DNA of 15,253 nucleotides, from the NCBI GenBank assembly GCA_964453205.1, contig CAYVRC010000147.1, positions 1 to 15,253 on the forward strand. Reading direction: 5' to 3'. Position 1 is the first letter of the stretch. Each line of letters begins with the position of its first letter. The translations under genes were made by a program, and so were the position numbers. The DNA is from Crateriforma sp964453205 (GTDB taxonomy: Bacteria; Planctomycetota; Planctomycetia; Pirellulales; Pirellulaceae). Under the pieces are notes generated by a model that had not been told where the DNA came from, did not search any database, and worked only from the letters and a program-made list of their open reading frames with translations. Below are positions 7,167 to 14,367 of this stretch, piece by piece.

Positions 7167-8186
7167 TCAGTATCGGCTGAGCGGCCAACGGAGGATGAGA
7201 TCGCTTTGGTCACTGCCGCCCCGAGACTCCAGCATTTCCGTCACGTGGAGGTGACAACAGAAACGTACGAAATCATCGCTACGTTGCAGATATCCTTGCC
7301 AACCGCTGCCCCGCGCGTCATCAGACGTCTCGACGTAGTCGGCAAGCCTTTCGGTAAAGTAAGAATCGTCACCACGGTAGAGTCGAGTTTGCGTCAACAC
7401 CGGCTTGTGATTGGCCACGGCGACCGGACGAACCGGGGACGGCGCATCGGGAATCAAGTTGCTGGGGTCGGGAAAGTCCGGCGGGAGCGTGGGATCGCCG
7501 GCGCCCGACATCACGACCTCGCCGGGGACGAGTGGATCGGTGACGACATGATCGGCGACGACGACCTCGATGGGCATCGAATCCGGGTCGTCGGTGAGAG
7601 AGCGGTTCGGCAAGGTCGTCGGCGTTTGCGTGGCCAGCTGGCTGCGCGCCAATTCGAACTCGGCTTCGCGAACGACGCGGTGCGGGATGTCGTCCTCGGC
7701 CTCGGTTCCCCATGGCAAACCGTAGCCGGGTGGGATTTCATGAAAGCCTTCGTTGGCCGCGTACCAGTGAACGGTCATCGCCATCCGAGGCGGGTAATAG
7801 GCTTGATAGTCGGTGACCGATCCGACGACGATCGCTTCGACATTCATGAACCGCGCCAGATCTTGAAACTGGGCGCCGGTGGTCGGTTCGCCGAACTGCA
7901 TCGCGTAGACGCGCCACTGGGCTTTAGTGACGCCGACGGGCAAGACTTCGAAACCCGGAACGGCTTGCAGTGCCGCGTAGTAAGCCGCCGCCACCTTTTC
8001 GGTGTCCAGCGTCGCCGATTCGCTCTGATTGAAGAACGGCAAGACCGCGACCCGCTTCAACTGGGGAAACGGATTGTGCAGTTCTTCGCGGTAACGCGTT
8101 TCGGGAAACAGGCTGCAACCGAGGATCAGCGGCGACAGCGCGATCAACACGATGCGAAGCGACTTCAGCGGGACGGTGAGTTTCAC
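7167..8186 (-). CDS. Lipoprotein with GNA1162/CsgG-like N-terminal domain
   Basis: 339 residues. The N-terminal signal ends in a lipobox, LILGC (20-24), so Cys24 should be lipidated and the protein held at an envelope membrane. KRVAVLPFFNQSES (about 44-57) starts a domain that runs to about residue 130, with LARFMNVEAIVVGSVTDY near its end. This alternation (VAVLPF..., then ...A-x-x-V-x-G-x-V-x-x-Y) is what CsgG, PelC and GNA1162-type lipoproteins show. A Pro/Asp-rich low-complexity stretch (about 190-265) follows, then a C-terminal segment with a WQGYLQRSDDFVRF motif. The start is GTG 8186 without a Shine-Dalgarno. The stop is about 100 bases before the 84-residue gene. Partners and function are unknown; an outer-membrane assembly or secretion role is only suggested by the fold guess. 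Confidence 0.72.
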   Translation of the reverse strand: MKLTVPLKSLRIVLIALSPLILGCSLFPETRYREELHNPFPQLKRVAVLPFFNQSESATLDTEKVAAAYYAALQAVPGFEVLPVGVTKAQWRVYAMQFGEPTTGAQFQDLARFMNVEAIVVGSVTDYQAYYPPRMAMTVHWYAANEGFHEIPPGYGLPWGTEAEDDIPHRVVREAEFELARSQLATQTPTTLPNRSLTDDPDSMPIEVVVADHVVTDPLVPGEVVMSGAGDPTLPPDFPDPSNLIPDAPSPVRPVAVANHKPVLTQTRLYRGDDSYFTERLADYVETSDDARGSGWQGYLQRSDDFVRFCCHLHVTEMLESRGGSDQSDLILRWPLSRY

Positions 8187-8310
8187 AGGATCGACTCGGG
8201 CGCGCAGTGGTGGCGCGTGTCCTCCGTCCCCCGTTGGGATTCATCGACCGAATGCGGCGTGGGACTTAAAGAAAAATCCGGCAGGGACGTGAAATCGATC
8301 CGCCAGATCA

Positions 8311-8358
8311 CCCGACGCCGCGATTCCGCTAGCGCCCGACGCCGCGATTCCTCTAGCG
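8311..8358. repeat. Two tandem copies of a 24-bp repeat
   Basis: 8311-8334 and 8335-8358 are direct repeats (cccgacgccgcgattccgct + agcg), 23 of 24 bases identical, the one change being C to T. The end of the second copy overlaps the stop codon of the adjacent secreted-protein gene (TAG at 8355-8353), so the repeat sits exactly at its 3' end. It resembles the short GC-rich words that recur between planctomycete genes; whether it is dispersed in this genome cannot be seen here. Confidence 0.8.
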
Positions 8359-8790
8359 AACGTACAGCGGCACGATGACCGTGGGCATGCGAAACGGGCT
8401 GGTCGCCATCGGACGCGCGTGCACCCGCGGACGCATCGGCTGTTGTCGGTGCCACGCGTCGCGTTCCATGCGAGCCATGCTGTGATTCATCCAGTACAAC
8501 GCGCGGGCCTGACGAATCTCCGCCGCCGTTCCGGGCTTGTTCGAAGTCGGTTCCGCGTCGCGTCGTCGCAGTGACGGACTGATCCCGTCCGCCGTGACGA
8601 CGTCCGTCGACGCGATCGAAGGTGCGTCTTGTTCGACCGCCCTCAGCCCGTCCGGGCTGCCGTAAAGCGGCAGTCGTTCGAACACGGGCGAATCGTTCGG
8701 CGTCGCTCCACGCTGTGCCGAAGCCGATTGGCCGGCGCAAAGAAATGCGATGCCTACCGCGACGGCGGTCAAGACGTTGGTCGTTTTCAT
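8353..8790 (-). CDS. Secreted protein of unknown function
   Basis: 145 residues. MKTTNVLTAVAVGIAFLCAGQSASA-Q is a textbook signal peptide with an Ala-x-Ala site at about 23-25. The mature protein has a disordered Ser/Asp-rich part (about 30-85). A basic, Met/Arg/His-rich part follows (ARALYWMNHSMARMERDAWH, then MRPRVHARPM), and it ends in a hydrophobic IVPLYVR. No catalytic motif is visible. ATG 8790 has GAG at eight bases. The gene precedes the lipoprotein gene on the same strand, with 166 bases and the tandem repeat between them, so they may or may not share a transcript. Family unknown. Confidence 0.62.
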   Translation of the reverse strand: MKTTNVLTAVAVGIAFLCAGQSASAQRGATPNDSPVFERLPLYGSPDGLRAVEQDAPSIASTDVVTADGISPSLRRRDAEPTSNKPGTAAEIRQARALYWMNHSMARMERDAWHRQQPMRPRVHARPMATSPFRMPTVIVPLYVR

Positions 8791-9130
8791 GTCACCCGCT
8801 CACGCGTCGGAAAGCCCCGAGAATCAGAAAGAGGTGTCCGGTCTGTCCGAATCCATCCTCAACGCAGGTATCGGACGCACGAGCCTTGTGACGTTAGATC
8901 GAGGGGAAAAACAATGGCACGAAGCCCGCCCGAAAAGACCAGCTGCGGAAGAATCACGTCGACTTTGACGATTGCGGTGACTGAAGGCAATGTTCGGACC
9001 GGCGGGACACCCCGATCGAGCCTTTTTCCGAAACCGGGTCGCGACTAAGATATGACTCGGACGAGCCCATGCTGGTCCCTCTCCGAACACAACCGTTCTA
9101 ACCTCCGAAAACTCTCCGAGTCCGAGAATC
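8791..9130. other. Intergenic region between divergent exported-protein genes
   Basis: 340 bases between the minus-strand secreted protein and the plus-strand small lipoprotein, so it should hold both promoters. No frame in it looks coding. A TAAGAT hexamer near 9046-9051 could be a -10 box for the lipoprotein, but no good -35 stands upstream of it. I see no repeat, terminator or operator. Confidence 0.5.
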
Positions 9131-9337
9131 ATGAATCACTTGCTTCGTTTGACTGCTGCCGCTGCCCTTTGCTGTTTTACGTTGGGCTGCACGCCGCCGG
9201 CGACCGACGATGTCGACGTTTCGATGGATACCATGGAAACCACCGAGGGCGAAACTTCCAACACGACGATGGGAATGGAAACGCCTGACAGCAACACCAC
9301 GACCGTCGTCGAAGTCCCCGGCGGTGAAACCCCGTAA
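9131..9337 (+). CDS. Very small acidic lipoprotein
   Basis: 68 residues. MNHLLRLTAAAALCCFTLGC is a lipoprotein signal with lipobox TLGC and a predicted lipidated Cys20. The mature part is about 48 residues, free of Cys and Lys, and rich in Thr, Asp, Glu and Met (for example VSMDTMETTEGETS). It looks unfolded, like the many tiny lipoproteins of planctomycetes. No Shine-Dalgarno is visible; ATG 9131 is the only start giving the signal. It converges on lpxK with 10 bases between the two stops. The function is unknown. Confidence rests on the lipobox and not on any homology. Confidence 0.6.
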   Translation: MNHLLRLTAAAALCCFTLGCTPPATDDVDVSMDTMETTEGETSNTTMGMETPDSNTTTVVEVPGGETP

Positions 9338-9347
9338 GCGGGTGAGG

Positions 9348-10403
9348 CTAGCCGACAACTTTTTCGATCGCGGCGTGAAGCTCGTCTTCGCCGCGGATCA
9401 CGGTCCAGTCGATCAGCAGGGCGACCAACGGGATTCCGCCCAGTCGATCGGTTTGCAGTTTCACCAAGTCCTTGTGGGTGCAAACCACATAGTCGACGGG
9501 CCGGGCGAGTCCTTCGATCCAACTTTGCAATTCCCGCACGGTCGCCGGTTCGAAGCGATCGTGGTCGGGCAGTTTCCGCGAGCCCACGACCGTGCCGCCA
9601 CAGCTTTCGATCGTTCGCCGAAAGGCTTCCGGATTGCCGATCGCGCAAACCATTGCAACAGGTGCGTTATTGAGCAACGACAGCGACATCGAATCCTCGG
9701 GGTGTCGCAGTAGACTTGCCGGACGATGGTCGCTGGTGATCAGCGGCACCTCGTCGCCGATCCGCGGATCGACTCGGCGAAGCTTCGCGATGATCGTTTC
9801 GAGAGCCACGTCATCGACCAGTCCGCAGCGACTGACGATGATCAAGTCGGCCCGGCGGATCGCTCGGACCGGCTCCCTCAGCAAGCCTCGCGGTAACAAA
9901 TGCCCGAAGCCGAACGGACAAGTCGCATCGATCACGACGATGTCCAGGTCACGATGCAAGCGGCGGTGCTGAAAGCCGTCGTCCATCAAGACGACTTCCG
10001 TTTCCAATTCCTCGACCGCGATCCGCGCCGCCTCGACGCGATCCGGATCTTGAACGTGTGGCACGTCCCGCAGCCGCGCGAACAGCTCGGCGGCTTCATC
10101 ATTTTGGCCTGATTCGCCGCGACCGTAACCGCGGCTGACCAGCGAGACACGGCGATCCATCGCCCGGATCCGCTTGGCGAGCGAACAGACGATCGGCGTT
10201 TTGCCGGTCCCGCCGGTCGTCAAGTTGCCGACGCTGATCACCGGCACGCCGGCACGGTGGATCTGTCGTCCGCCGTGATCGAACTGACGATTGCGAATCC
10301 GCACGCCGGCGCGGTAGGGCCAGCTGCCCAGCCAAGAAGCGGCACGCATCATGCCGGCCGCCAAGCCGCGACGATCACCGGACATCCATGGGCGAGGATC
10401 CAT
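9348..10403 (-). CDS. lpxK: Tetraacyldisaccharide 4'-kinase LpxK (lipid A biosynthesis)
   Basis: 351 residues. LpxK phosphorylates the 4' position of the lipid A disaccharide precursor with ATP at the inner membrane. GNLTTGGTGKTP (59-70) is the family's P-loop, and VSRGYGR (89-95) and MDDGFQHRRL (140-149, with the catalytic Asp/His region) are LpxK signatures. GHLLPRGLLREP (167-178) is also conserved. Near the C-terminus DHDRF and THKDLVKL match the family. I chose ATG 10403 (MDPRPWMSGDRRG). ATG 10385 is a slightly shorter option, and the longer frame to 10685 runs into the divergent amidohydrolase. The leader contains a run of nine T. Together with the LptF/G-type permease it argues for a real LPS-bearing outer membrane. 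Confidence 0.94.
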   Translation of the reverse strand: MDPRPWMSGDRRGLAAGMMRAASWLGSWPYRAGVRIRNRQFDHGGRQIHRAGVPVISVGNLTTGGTGKTPIVCSLAKRIRAMDRRVSLVSRGYGRGESGQNDEAAELFARLRDVPHVQDPDRVEAARIAVEELETEVVLMDDGFQHRRLHRDLDIVVIDATCPFGFGHLLPRGLLREPVRAIRRADLIIVSRCGLVDDVALETIIAKLRRVDPRIGDEVPLITSDHRPASLLRHPEDSMSLSLLNNAPVAMVCAIGNPEAFRRTIESCGGTVVGSRKLPDHDRFEPATVRELQSWIEGLARPVDYVVCTHKDLVKLQTDRLGGIPLVALLIDWTVIRGEDELHAAIEKVVG

Positions 10404-10529
10404 GTTTCGATTGATGGGTTTCCGTAAAAAAAAAGCGACGTCGACGTTGTCGCCGGGGAACCGCCAAGATACGGTGTCGATCCCTTCACGGAATCCCCGT
10501 TCAGCCCACCCTGCTGGTGTTTTCGTCTC

Positions 10530-11366
10530 ATGTTGATCGACAGCCATCATCACCTGTGGAAATATTCGGCCCAGCAGTACGGCTGGATCAACGATTCGAT
10601 GTCCGTGTTGAAGGCGGATTACGGGCCGCGGGAACTCTCCGAGGTCGCCCAGGATCATGGGATCGACGGTTTCGTGGCCGTCCAAGCCCGCCAGTGCCTT
10701 GCCGAAAACGAAGCCCTGCTATCGGCCGCGGACGCAGAACCGAGAATCCTCGGCGTCGTCGGCTGGGTCCCCTTCGCCGCGGCGGACGTCAAGTCGGAAC
10801 TGGAACGATCGACGGCCGATGCCCGCATGAAAGGCTTTCGGCATGTCGTTCAAGACGAACCCGATGACCGATTCTTGCTGCGGGACGACTTCAATCGTGG
10901 CATCGGTGAGTTAGTGTCGTTCGATTTGGTTTACGACCTGTTGATCTTTGCCAAGCAGTTACCCGCGGCGATCGAGTTCGTCGACCGACATCCCGATCAA
11001 CGGTTCGTGCTGGATCACATCGCCAAGCCGACGATCGGCGCGGGCGAGTTCGACGAAGCTTGGGAGCGAAATTTCCGAGAACTCGCCCGACGCGAAAATG
11101 TCGATTGCAAATTCTCCGGTGTGGTGACCGAGGTCCGAGACCAGCCCTGGTCGATTGACGCCATCCGACGTTACTTCGATGTCGCCTTGGACGCGTTCAC
11201 GCCGTCGCGATTGATGTTCGGCAGTGACTGGCCGGTGTGCTTGCTGCAGACACGGTACACCCGCTGGTTGGAAACGGTACGGACGCTTGCATCGGAGCTG
11301 ACCGACGATCAGCGTGATCAATTCTTTGGCGGCACGGCGGCACGAACGTACCGACTGAATTCGTGA
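10530..11366 (+). CDS. COG3618-type amidohydrolase, probable sugar lactonase (L-fucono/L-rhamnono-lactonase-like)
   Basis: 278 residues, a PF04909 TIM-barrel hydrolase, cytoplasmic (no signal). Metal-site residues: the DSHHHLW opening (4-10; H6 and H8 as the HxH pair), KGFRHV (101-106, H105), LDHIAKP (161-167, H163) and FGSDWPV (230-236, D233). This is the pattern of COG3618 lactonases such as L-fuconolactonase and L-rhamnonolactonase, and of 2-pyrone-4,6-dicarboxylate lactonase. The length fits the family. ATG 10530 lies divergent from lpxK with about 126 bases between; no Shine-Dalgarno. The exact lactone is not determined. The nearby aldolase (right edge) and Pgl-type lactonase make sugar-lactone hydrolysis the best guess. 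Confidence 0.86.
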   Translation: MLIDSHHHLWKYSAQQYGWINDSMSVLKADYGPRELSEVAQDHGIDGFVAVQARQCLAENEALLSAADAEPRILGVVGWVPFAAADVKSELERSTADARMKGFRHVVQDEPDDRFLLRDDFNRGIGELVSFDLVYDLLIFAKQLPAAIEFVDRHPDQRFVLDHIAKPTIGAGEFDEAWERNFRELARRENVDCKFSGVVTEVRDQPWSIDAIRRYFDVALDAFTPSRLMFGSDWPVCLLQTRYTRWLETVRTLASELTDDQRDQFFGGTAARTYRLNS

Positions 11367-11398
11367 GCGGGGGCCGACGCCCTGAATCGGCTCAGGCC

Positions 11399-12898
11399 TC
11401 AATAGGCTTTGGCAAAGATCGCGTATTGGGCTGCGGGTTTGCCGGTCAAGAAACATTTCCCGGCTTGGTTGCCGTCGCGTGGGATGCACCGTGGCGTCAC
11501 TTTGAGCTCTTTCAGCAGTTCTTCCAAGTCCTTTTCGTCGGCGAAGTGGCAGTTCGCAAAGCCGCCGTGGATTTCCGGATTCTTACTATCTTTGGCGGTG
11601 AAGAAGTCGCGAAAATCGGCTTCGTTGTCGATGGTCACCGTGTTGTCTTTGCGGAGTTGCAAAGCGCGGTCGAAGAGGGCCTGTTGCATCTGGGCGAGCA
11701 ACTTGCCGACGTCGGCGACGAACTCGTCCCGCGGCATGCCGAAGCTTTTCGGTTGATCGCGTCGACCGACAAAGACGCTGCCCGCGGCCATGTCTTTTGG
11801 GCCGACCTCGACCCGAATCGGCACGCCGCGTTTGACGTGATACCATTTTTTTTCGCCGCCGCGGATGTCGCGGTCGTCGACCTGCACACGAATGGGTCGG
11901 CCGTCATACGATTGATTGGTCAACTCGTCGCGTAGCTTGGCGACGTACTGCAGCACGTCGCCCTTGGAATCGTCTTTGTAGATCGGCTGGATGACGACGT
12001 GGACGGGAGCCAATCGTGGCGGCAAGACGAATCCGTCGTCGTCGCTGTGCGTCATGATCAGTGCCCCGACCAGACGCGTCGACACGCCCCAACTGGTCGT
12101 CCAGGCGTACTGGATGTCGCCGGTTTCGCTTTGAAATTTGATCTCTTGGGCCTTGGAGAAATTCTGTCCCAAAAAGTGACTCGTGCCGGCTTGCAGGGCT
12201 TTGCGGTCCTGCATCATCGCTTCGATCGATAACGTTTCCAGGGCACCCGGGAACCGTTCCGAGGCGGTCTTGCTGCCGACGATCACGGGCATCGCCATCC
12301 AGTTCTCGGCGAAGTCCGCGTAGACGTCGATCATCCGCCGCGTCTCTTCGATCGCTTCGGTATCGGTCGCGTGAACGGTGTGGCCCTCCTGCCAAAGAAA
12401 CTCGGCCGTCCTGAGGAACATTCGTGTCCGCATTTCCCAGCGCACGACGTTGGCCCACTGATTGATCAGAATCGGCAGGTCACGGTAGCTTTGCACCCAC
12501 TTGGCATAGGTGGCGCCGATGATGGTTTCGCTGGTGGGACGAACGATCAGCGGTTCTTCCAGTTTGCCTGCCGGGCGAAGGCCGCCGGCGGGATCGGGTT
12601 CCAAGCGGTGGTGGGTGACGACCGCGCATTCTTTGGCAAAGCCTTCGACGTGCTCGGCTTCCTTTTCCAGGAAGCTCATCGGAATGAACAAGGGAAAATA
12701 AGCGTTCTGGTGCCCGGTGGCTTTGAACATGTCGTCCAAGGCCCGTTGCATGTTTTCCCACAGCTGGTAGCCCCACGGCTTGATCACCATGCAGCCACGG
12801 ACGGGCGAATTTTCAGCCAAGTCCGCCGCACGAATGACTTGCTGGTACCACTCGGGATAGTCGTCGTGACGAGTCGGCGTGATCGCGGTCTTGGCCAT
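11399..12898 (-). CDS. proS: Prolyl-tRNA synthetase, archaeal/eukaryotic-type (type 3)
   Basis: 499 residues, class II aminoacyl-tRNA synthetase charging tRNA-Pro. It lacks the editing insertion and carries the C-terminal extension ending in FAKAY, as in the archaeal/eukaryotic-like short form. Motif 1 region GYQLWENMQRALDDMF (43-58), proline-pocket PTSET (121-125), motif 2 RWEMRTRMFLRTAEF (153-167), HFLGQNFSKA (241-250) and motif 3 GVSTRLVGALIMTHSDDDG (271-289) are all present. The anticodon-binding domain is about 300-400. In the C-terminal zinc-type domain only part of the cysteine set remains: C450, C471 and C482 are kept, while the partners five residues after C450 (E455) and three after C482 (T485) are not Cys. 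Start ATG 12898 (MAKTAITPTRHDDYPEWY) fits the family N-terminus. It converges on the amidohydrolase with 32 bases between. Confidence 0.95.
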   Translation of the reverse strand: MAKTAITPTRHDDYPEWYQQVIRAADLAENSPVRGCMVIKPWGYQLWENMQRALDDMFKATGHQNAYFPLFIPMSFLEKEAEHVEGFAKECAVVTHHRLEPDPAGGLRPAGKLEEPLIVRPTSETIIGATYAKWVQSYRDLPILINQWANVVRWEMRTRMFLRTAEFLWQEGHTVHATDTEAIEETRRMIDVYADFAENWMAMPVIVGSKTASERFPGALETLSIEAMMQDRKALQAGTSHFLGQNFSKAQEIKFQSETGDIQYAWTTSWGVSTRLVGALIMTHSDDDGFVLPPRLAPVHVVIQPIYKDDSKGDVLQYVAKLRDELTNQSYDGRPIRVQVDDRDIRGGEKKWYHVKRGVPIRVEVGPKDMAAGSVFVGRRDQPKSFGMPRDEFVADVGKLLAQMQQALFDRALQLRKDNTVTIDNEADFRDFFTAKDSKNPEIHGGFANCHFADEKDLEELLKELKVTPRCIPRDGNQAGKCFLTGKPAAQYAIFAKAY

Positions 12899-12969
12899 GG
12901 AGCGTTGCGGGAGACAGGTTGATCGGGACGCACGGCGGGAACGGACCGGCCCGGGCGTGAAAAGGCGGC

Positions 12970-12977
12970 ATCGTAAC
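12970..12977 (-). promoter_or_regulatory. Possible -10 element upstream of proS
   Basis: GTTACGAT on the minus strand about 72 bases before the proS start. TACGAT matches TATAAT at four of six positions. The same octamer lies upstream of the lactonase gene. No good -35 is visible, so this is weak. Confidence 0.25.
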
Positions 12978-13095
12978 GAAAACAATCCCCCCGGCGACAG
13001 GACACACGAGACGCCGGCCGGCGAGCGGCGGACAGCCCCGGTTCCCCGACGTCGAACCGCCCTCGGACGCAAAACTCGGCGGTCGGCACCAAACC

Positions 13096-14256
13096 CTACG
13101 GAGCGAATTCGACGCAGATCGGCGTCGGTACCATCGCGACGTTGCGTGTGTAAGTCAGCTCACCGGAGTTCGGATCGATCGAAAACACGGTCACCGTGTT
13201 ACTGTCCCGGCCGGCGGCGAGCAGAAATTTGCCGCCCGGATCCAAGTTGAAATTGCGAGGCCAGCCGCCGCGAATGGGCTCGACTTCAATGACCGACAGC
13301 TCACCGGATTCATCATCGACGCGAAAGGCCGTGATCGAATCGTGACCGCGGTTGCTGGTGTAGACGAATTTTCCGCTGGGATGGACGCGAATTTCCGCGG
13401 CGCTGTTGAAACTCTCTTTGGCCTTCACGTCTTCGCTCAGCGTGGGGATCGTTTGCGTGGCGGTCATCGTGCCGGCTTTCGAGTCGTAGTCGAAGGCGGT
13501 GACCGAAAGGGCGAGTTCGTTGAGCACATAAATCGTCTGGCCGTCGGGACCGAATTTCATGTGACGCGGTCCGCCGCCCGGGATACAGACGCCTTCACCG
13601 TGCGGGGTCAGTTTTGACGAGACGATGTCGAGCTGATAGATGACGACACGGTCCATGCCCAAATCCGGCACGAACACGAATCGGTTGTCCGGCGACGTCC
13701 CGACCCAATGAGCGTGCGGCTTGTCTTGCCGGCCGTCGACGACGCCGCTGCCGCCGGAATGTTTTTGCAAATCGCTCCGTGGACCGATCTTGCCGTCGGC
13801 GTCCAGCGGGAACACCGCGACCGATCCGCTGCCGTACTGGGCCGACATCAGCACGCGGCCGGTGCGATCGGTCGACACGTGCGCCGCACCGCCATCGCCG
13901 ATCGGTTGGCTGTTGAGAAAATCCAAACGCGGACCTTCCTCGGCATCGAGGATGGCAAAGGCGGCGACGACGCTTTCGCCGTCGATCGAACCGGTGCTGT
14001 ACAGGATCGGCGCGGAGGGATGCTTGTCGATGAAGCCCGGTCCGTCGATGGTCGCCGCCAACCCGATGTCGGTCAGCGTGCCTTTCCCGTCGTCGAAACG
14101 GCCTTGATAGATGCCCTGACTGAGGCCGTTCCTGGGCGTGACGGTACCAAAAAAGACGTCGATCGATTCAGCCGTCACTCGCGAGGCTCCCCATGCAACA
14201 ACACCAAGCAAAGTCAAACAAACGATGCGAACACCAGCAGAACAACGAACGGACAC
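13096..14256 (-). CDS. Exported beta-propeller lactonase, 6-phosphogluconolactonase (Pgl) family
   Basis: 386 residues, PF10282/COG2706 seven-bladed propeller. The N-terminus (VRCSAGVRIVCLTLLGVVAW...VTA) is a signal peptide, so this copy acts outside the cytoplasm and is unlikely to be the pentose-phosphate enzyme itself. Propeller-blade signatures recur: HAHWVGTSPDNRFVFVPDLG, GGGPRHMKFGPDGQTIYVLN, AAEIRVHPSGKFVYTSNRG (the most typical of the family) and WPRNFNLDPGGKFLLAAG. Start: GTG 14256 is preceded by GGAG at six bases and gives a compact signal peptide. GTG 14271, five codons upstream, is the alternative with no such site. It is 111 bases downstream of the aldolase gene on the same strand, possibly co-transcribed, and about 200 bases before proS. 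The substrate is unknown; family members hydrolyse sugar lactones. Confidence 0.85.
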   Translation of the reverse strand: MSVRCSAGVRIVCLTLLGVVAWGASRVTAESIDVFFGTVTPRNGLSQGIYQGRFDDGKGTLTDIGLAATIDGPGFIDKHPSAPILYSTGSIDGESVVAAFAILDAEEGPRLDFLNSQPIGDGGAAHVSTDRTGRVLMSAQYGSGSVAVFPLDADGKIGPRSDLQKHSGGSGVVDGRQDKPHAHWVGTSPDNRFVFVPDLGMDRVVIYQLDIVSSKLTPHGEGVCIPGGGPRHMKFGPDGQTIYVLNELALSVTAFDYDSKAGTMTATQTIPTLSEDVKAKESFNSAAEIRVHPSGKFVYTSNRGHDSITAFRVDDESGELSVIEVEPIRGGWPRNFNLDPGGKFLLAAGRDSNTVTVFSIDPNSGELTYTRNVAMVPTPICVEFAP

Positions 14257-14262
14257 GGCGGT

Positions 14263-14266
14263 CTCC
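14263..14266 (-). promoter_or_regulatory. Ribosome binding site favouring the GTG 14256 start
   Basis: GGAG on the minus strand, six bases before GTG 14256. It lies inside the coding sequence if the upstream GTG at 14271 were used, so it helps decide the lactonase start. Confidence 0.5.
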
Positions 14267-14310
14267 GGCACGAAAAGGAATCAATCGGACATTCTGGTAA
14301 CGTCCTGAAC

Positions 14311-14318
14311 ATCGTAAC
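14311..14318 (-). promoter_or_regulatory. Possible -10 element upstream of the lactonase
   Basis: GTTACGAT on the minus strand about 55 bases before GTG 14256, identical to the octamer upstream of proS. If real, the lactonase has its own promoter besides any read-through from the aldolase gene. Confidence 0.25.
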
Positions 14319-14367
14319 AACGCGTCGTCGCGGTGGAAGACTGGCCGGCAGCCGGCGACCTGAATGC

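Noticed and set aside
7206..8378. Long plus-strand open frame (390 codons) opposite the lipoprotein gene
   Set aside because: It mirrors the minus-strand gene. Its product is Arg/Gly/Asp-rich without domains, while the minus strand gives a lipobox and a recognisable fold. Long antisense frames are expected in GC-rich DNA.
10426..10434. Run of nine A (nine T on the lpxK strand) as a phase-variation tract
   Set aside because: It lies in the lpxK leader, not in a coding frame, and nine bases alone are weak evidence for slippage control.
11367..11398. Bidirectional terminator between the amidohydrolase and proS
   Set aside because: A GCCGA/TCGGC pairing exists but the stem is only five base pairs with a nine-base loop and no T run on either strand.
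14343..14360. Hairpin (CCGG CAG CCGG) just after the aldolase stop as a terminator
   Set aside because: Very short stem and loop without a following U tract; read-through into the lactonase remains possible.
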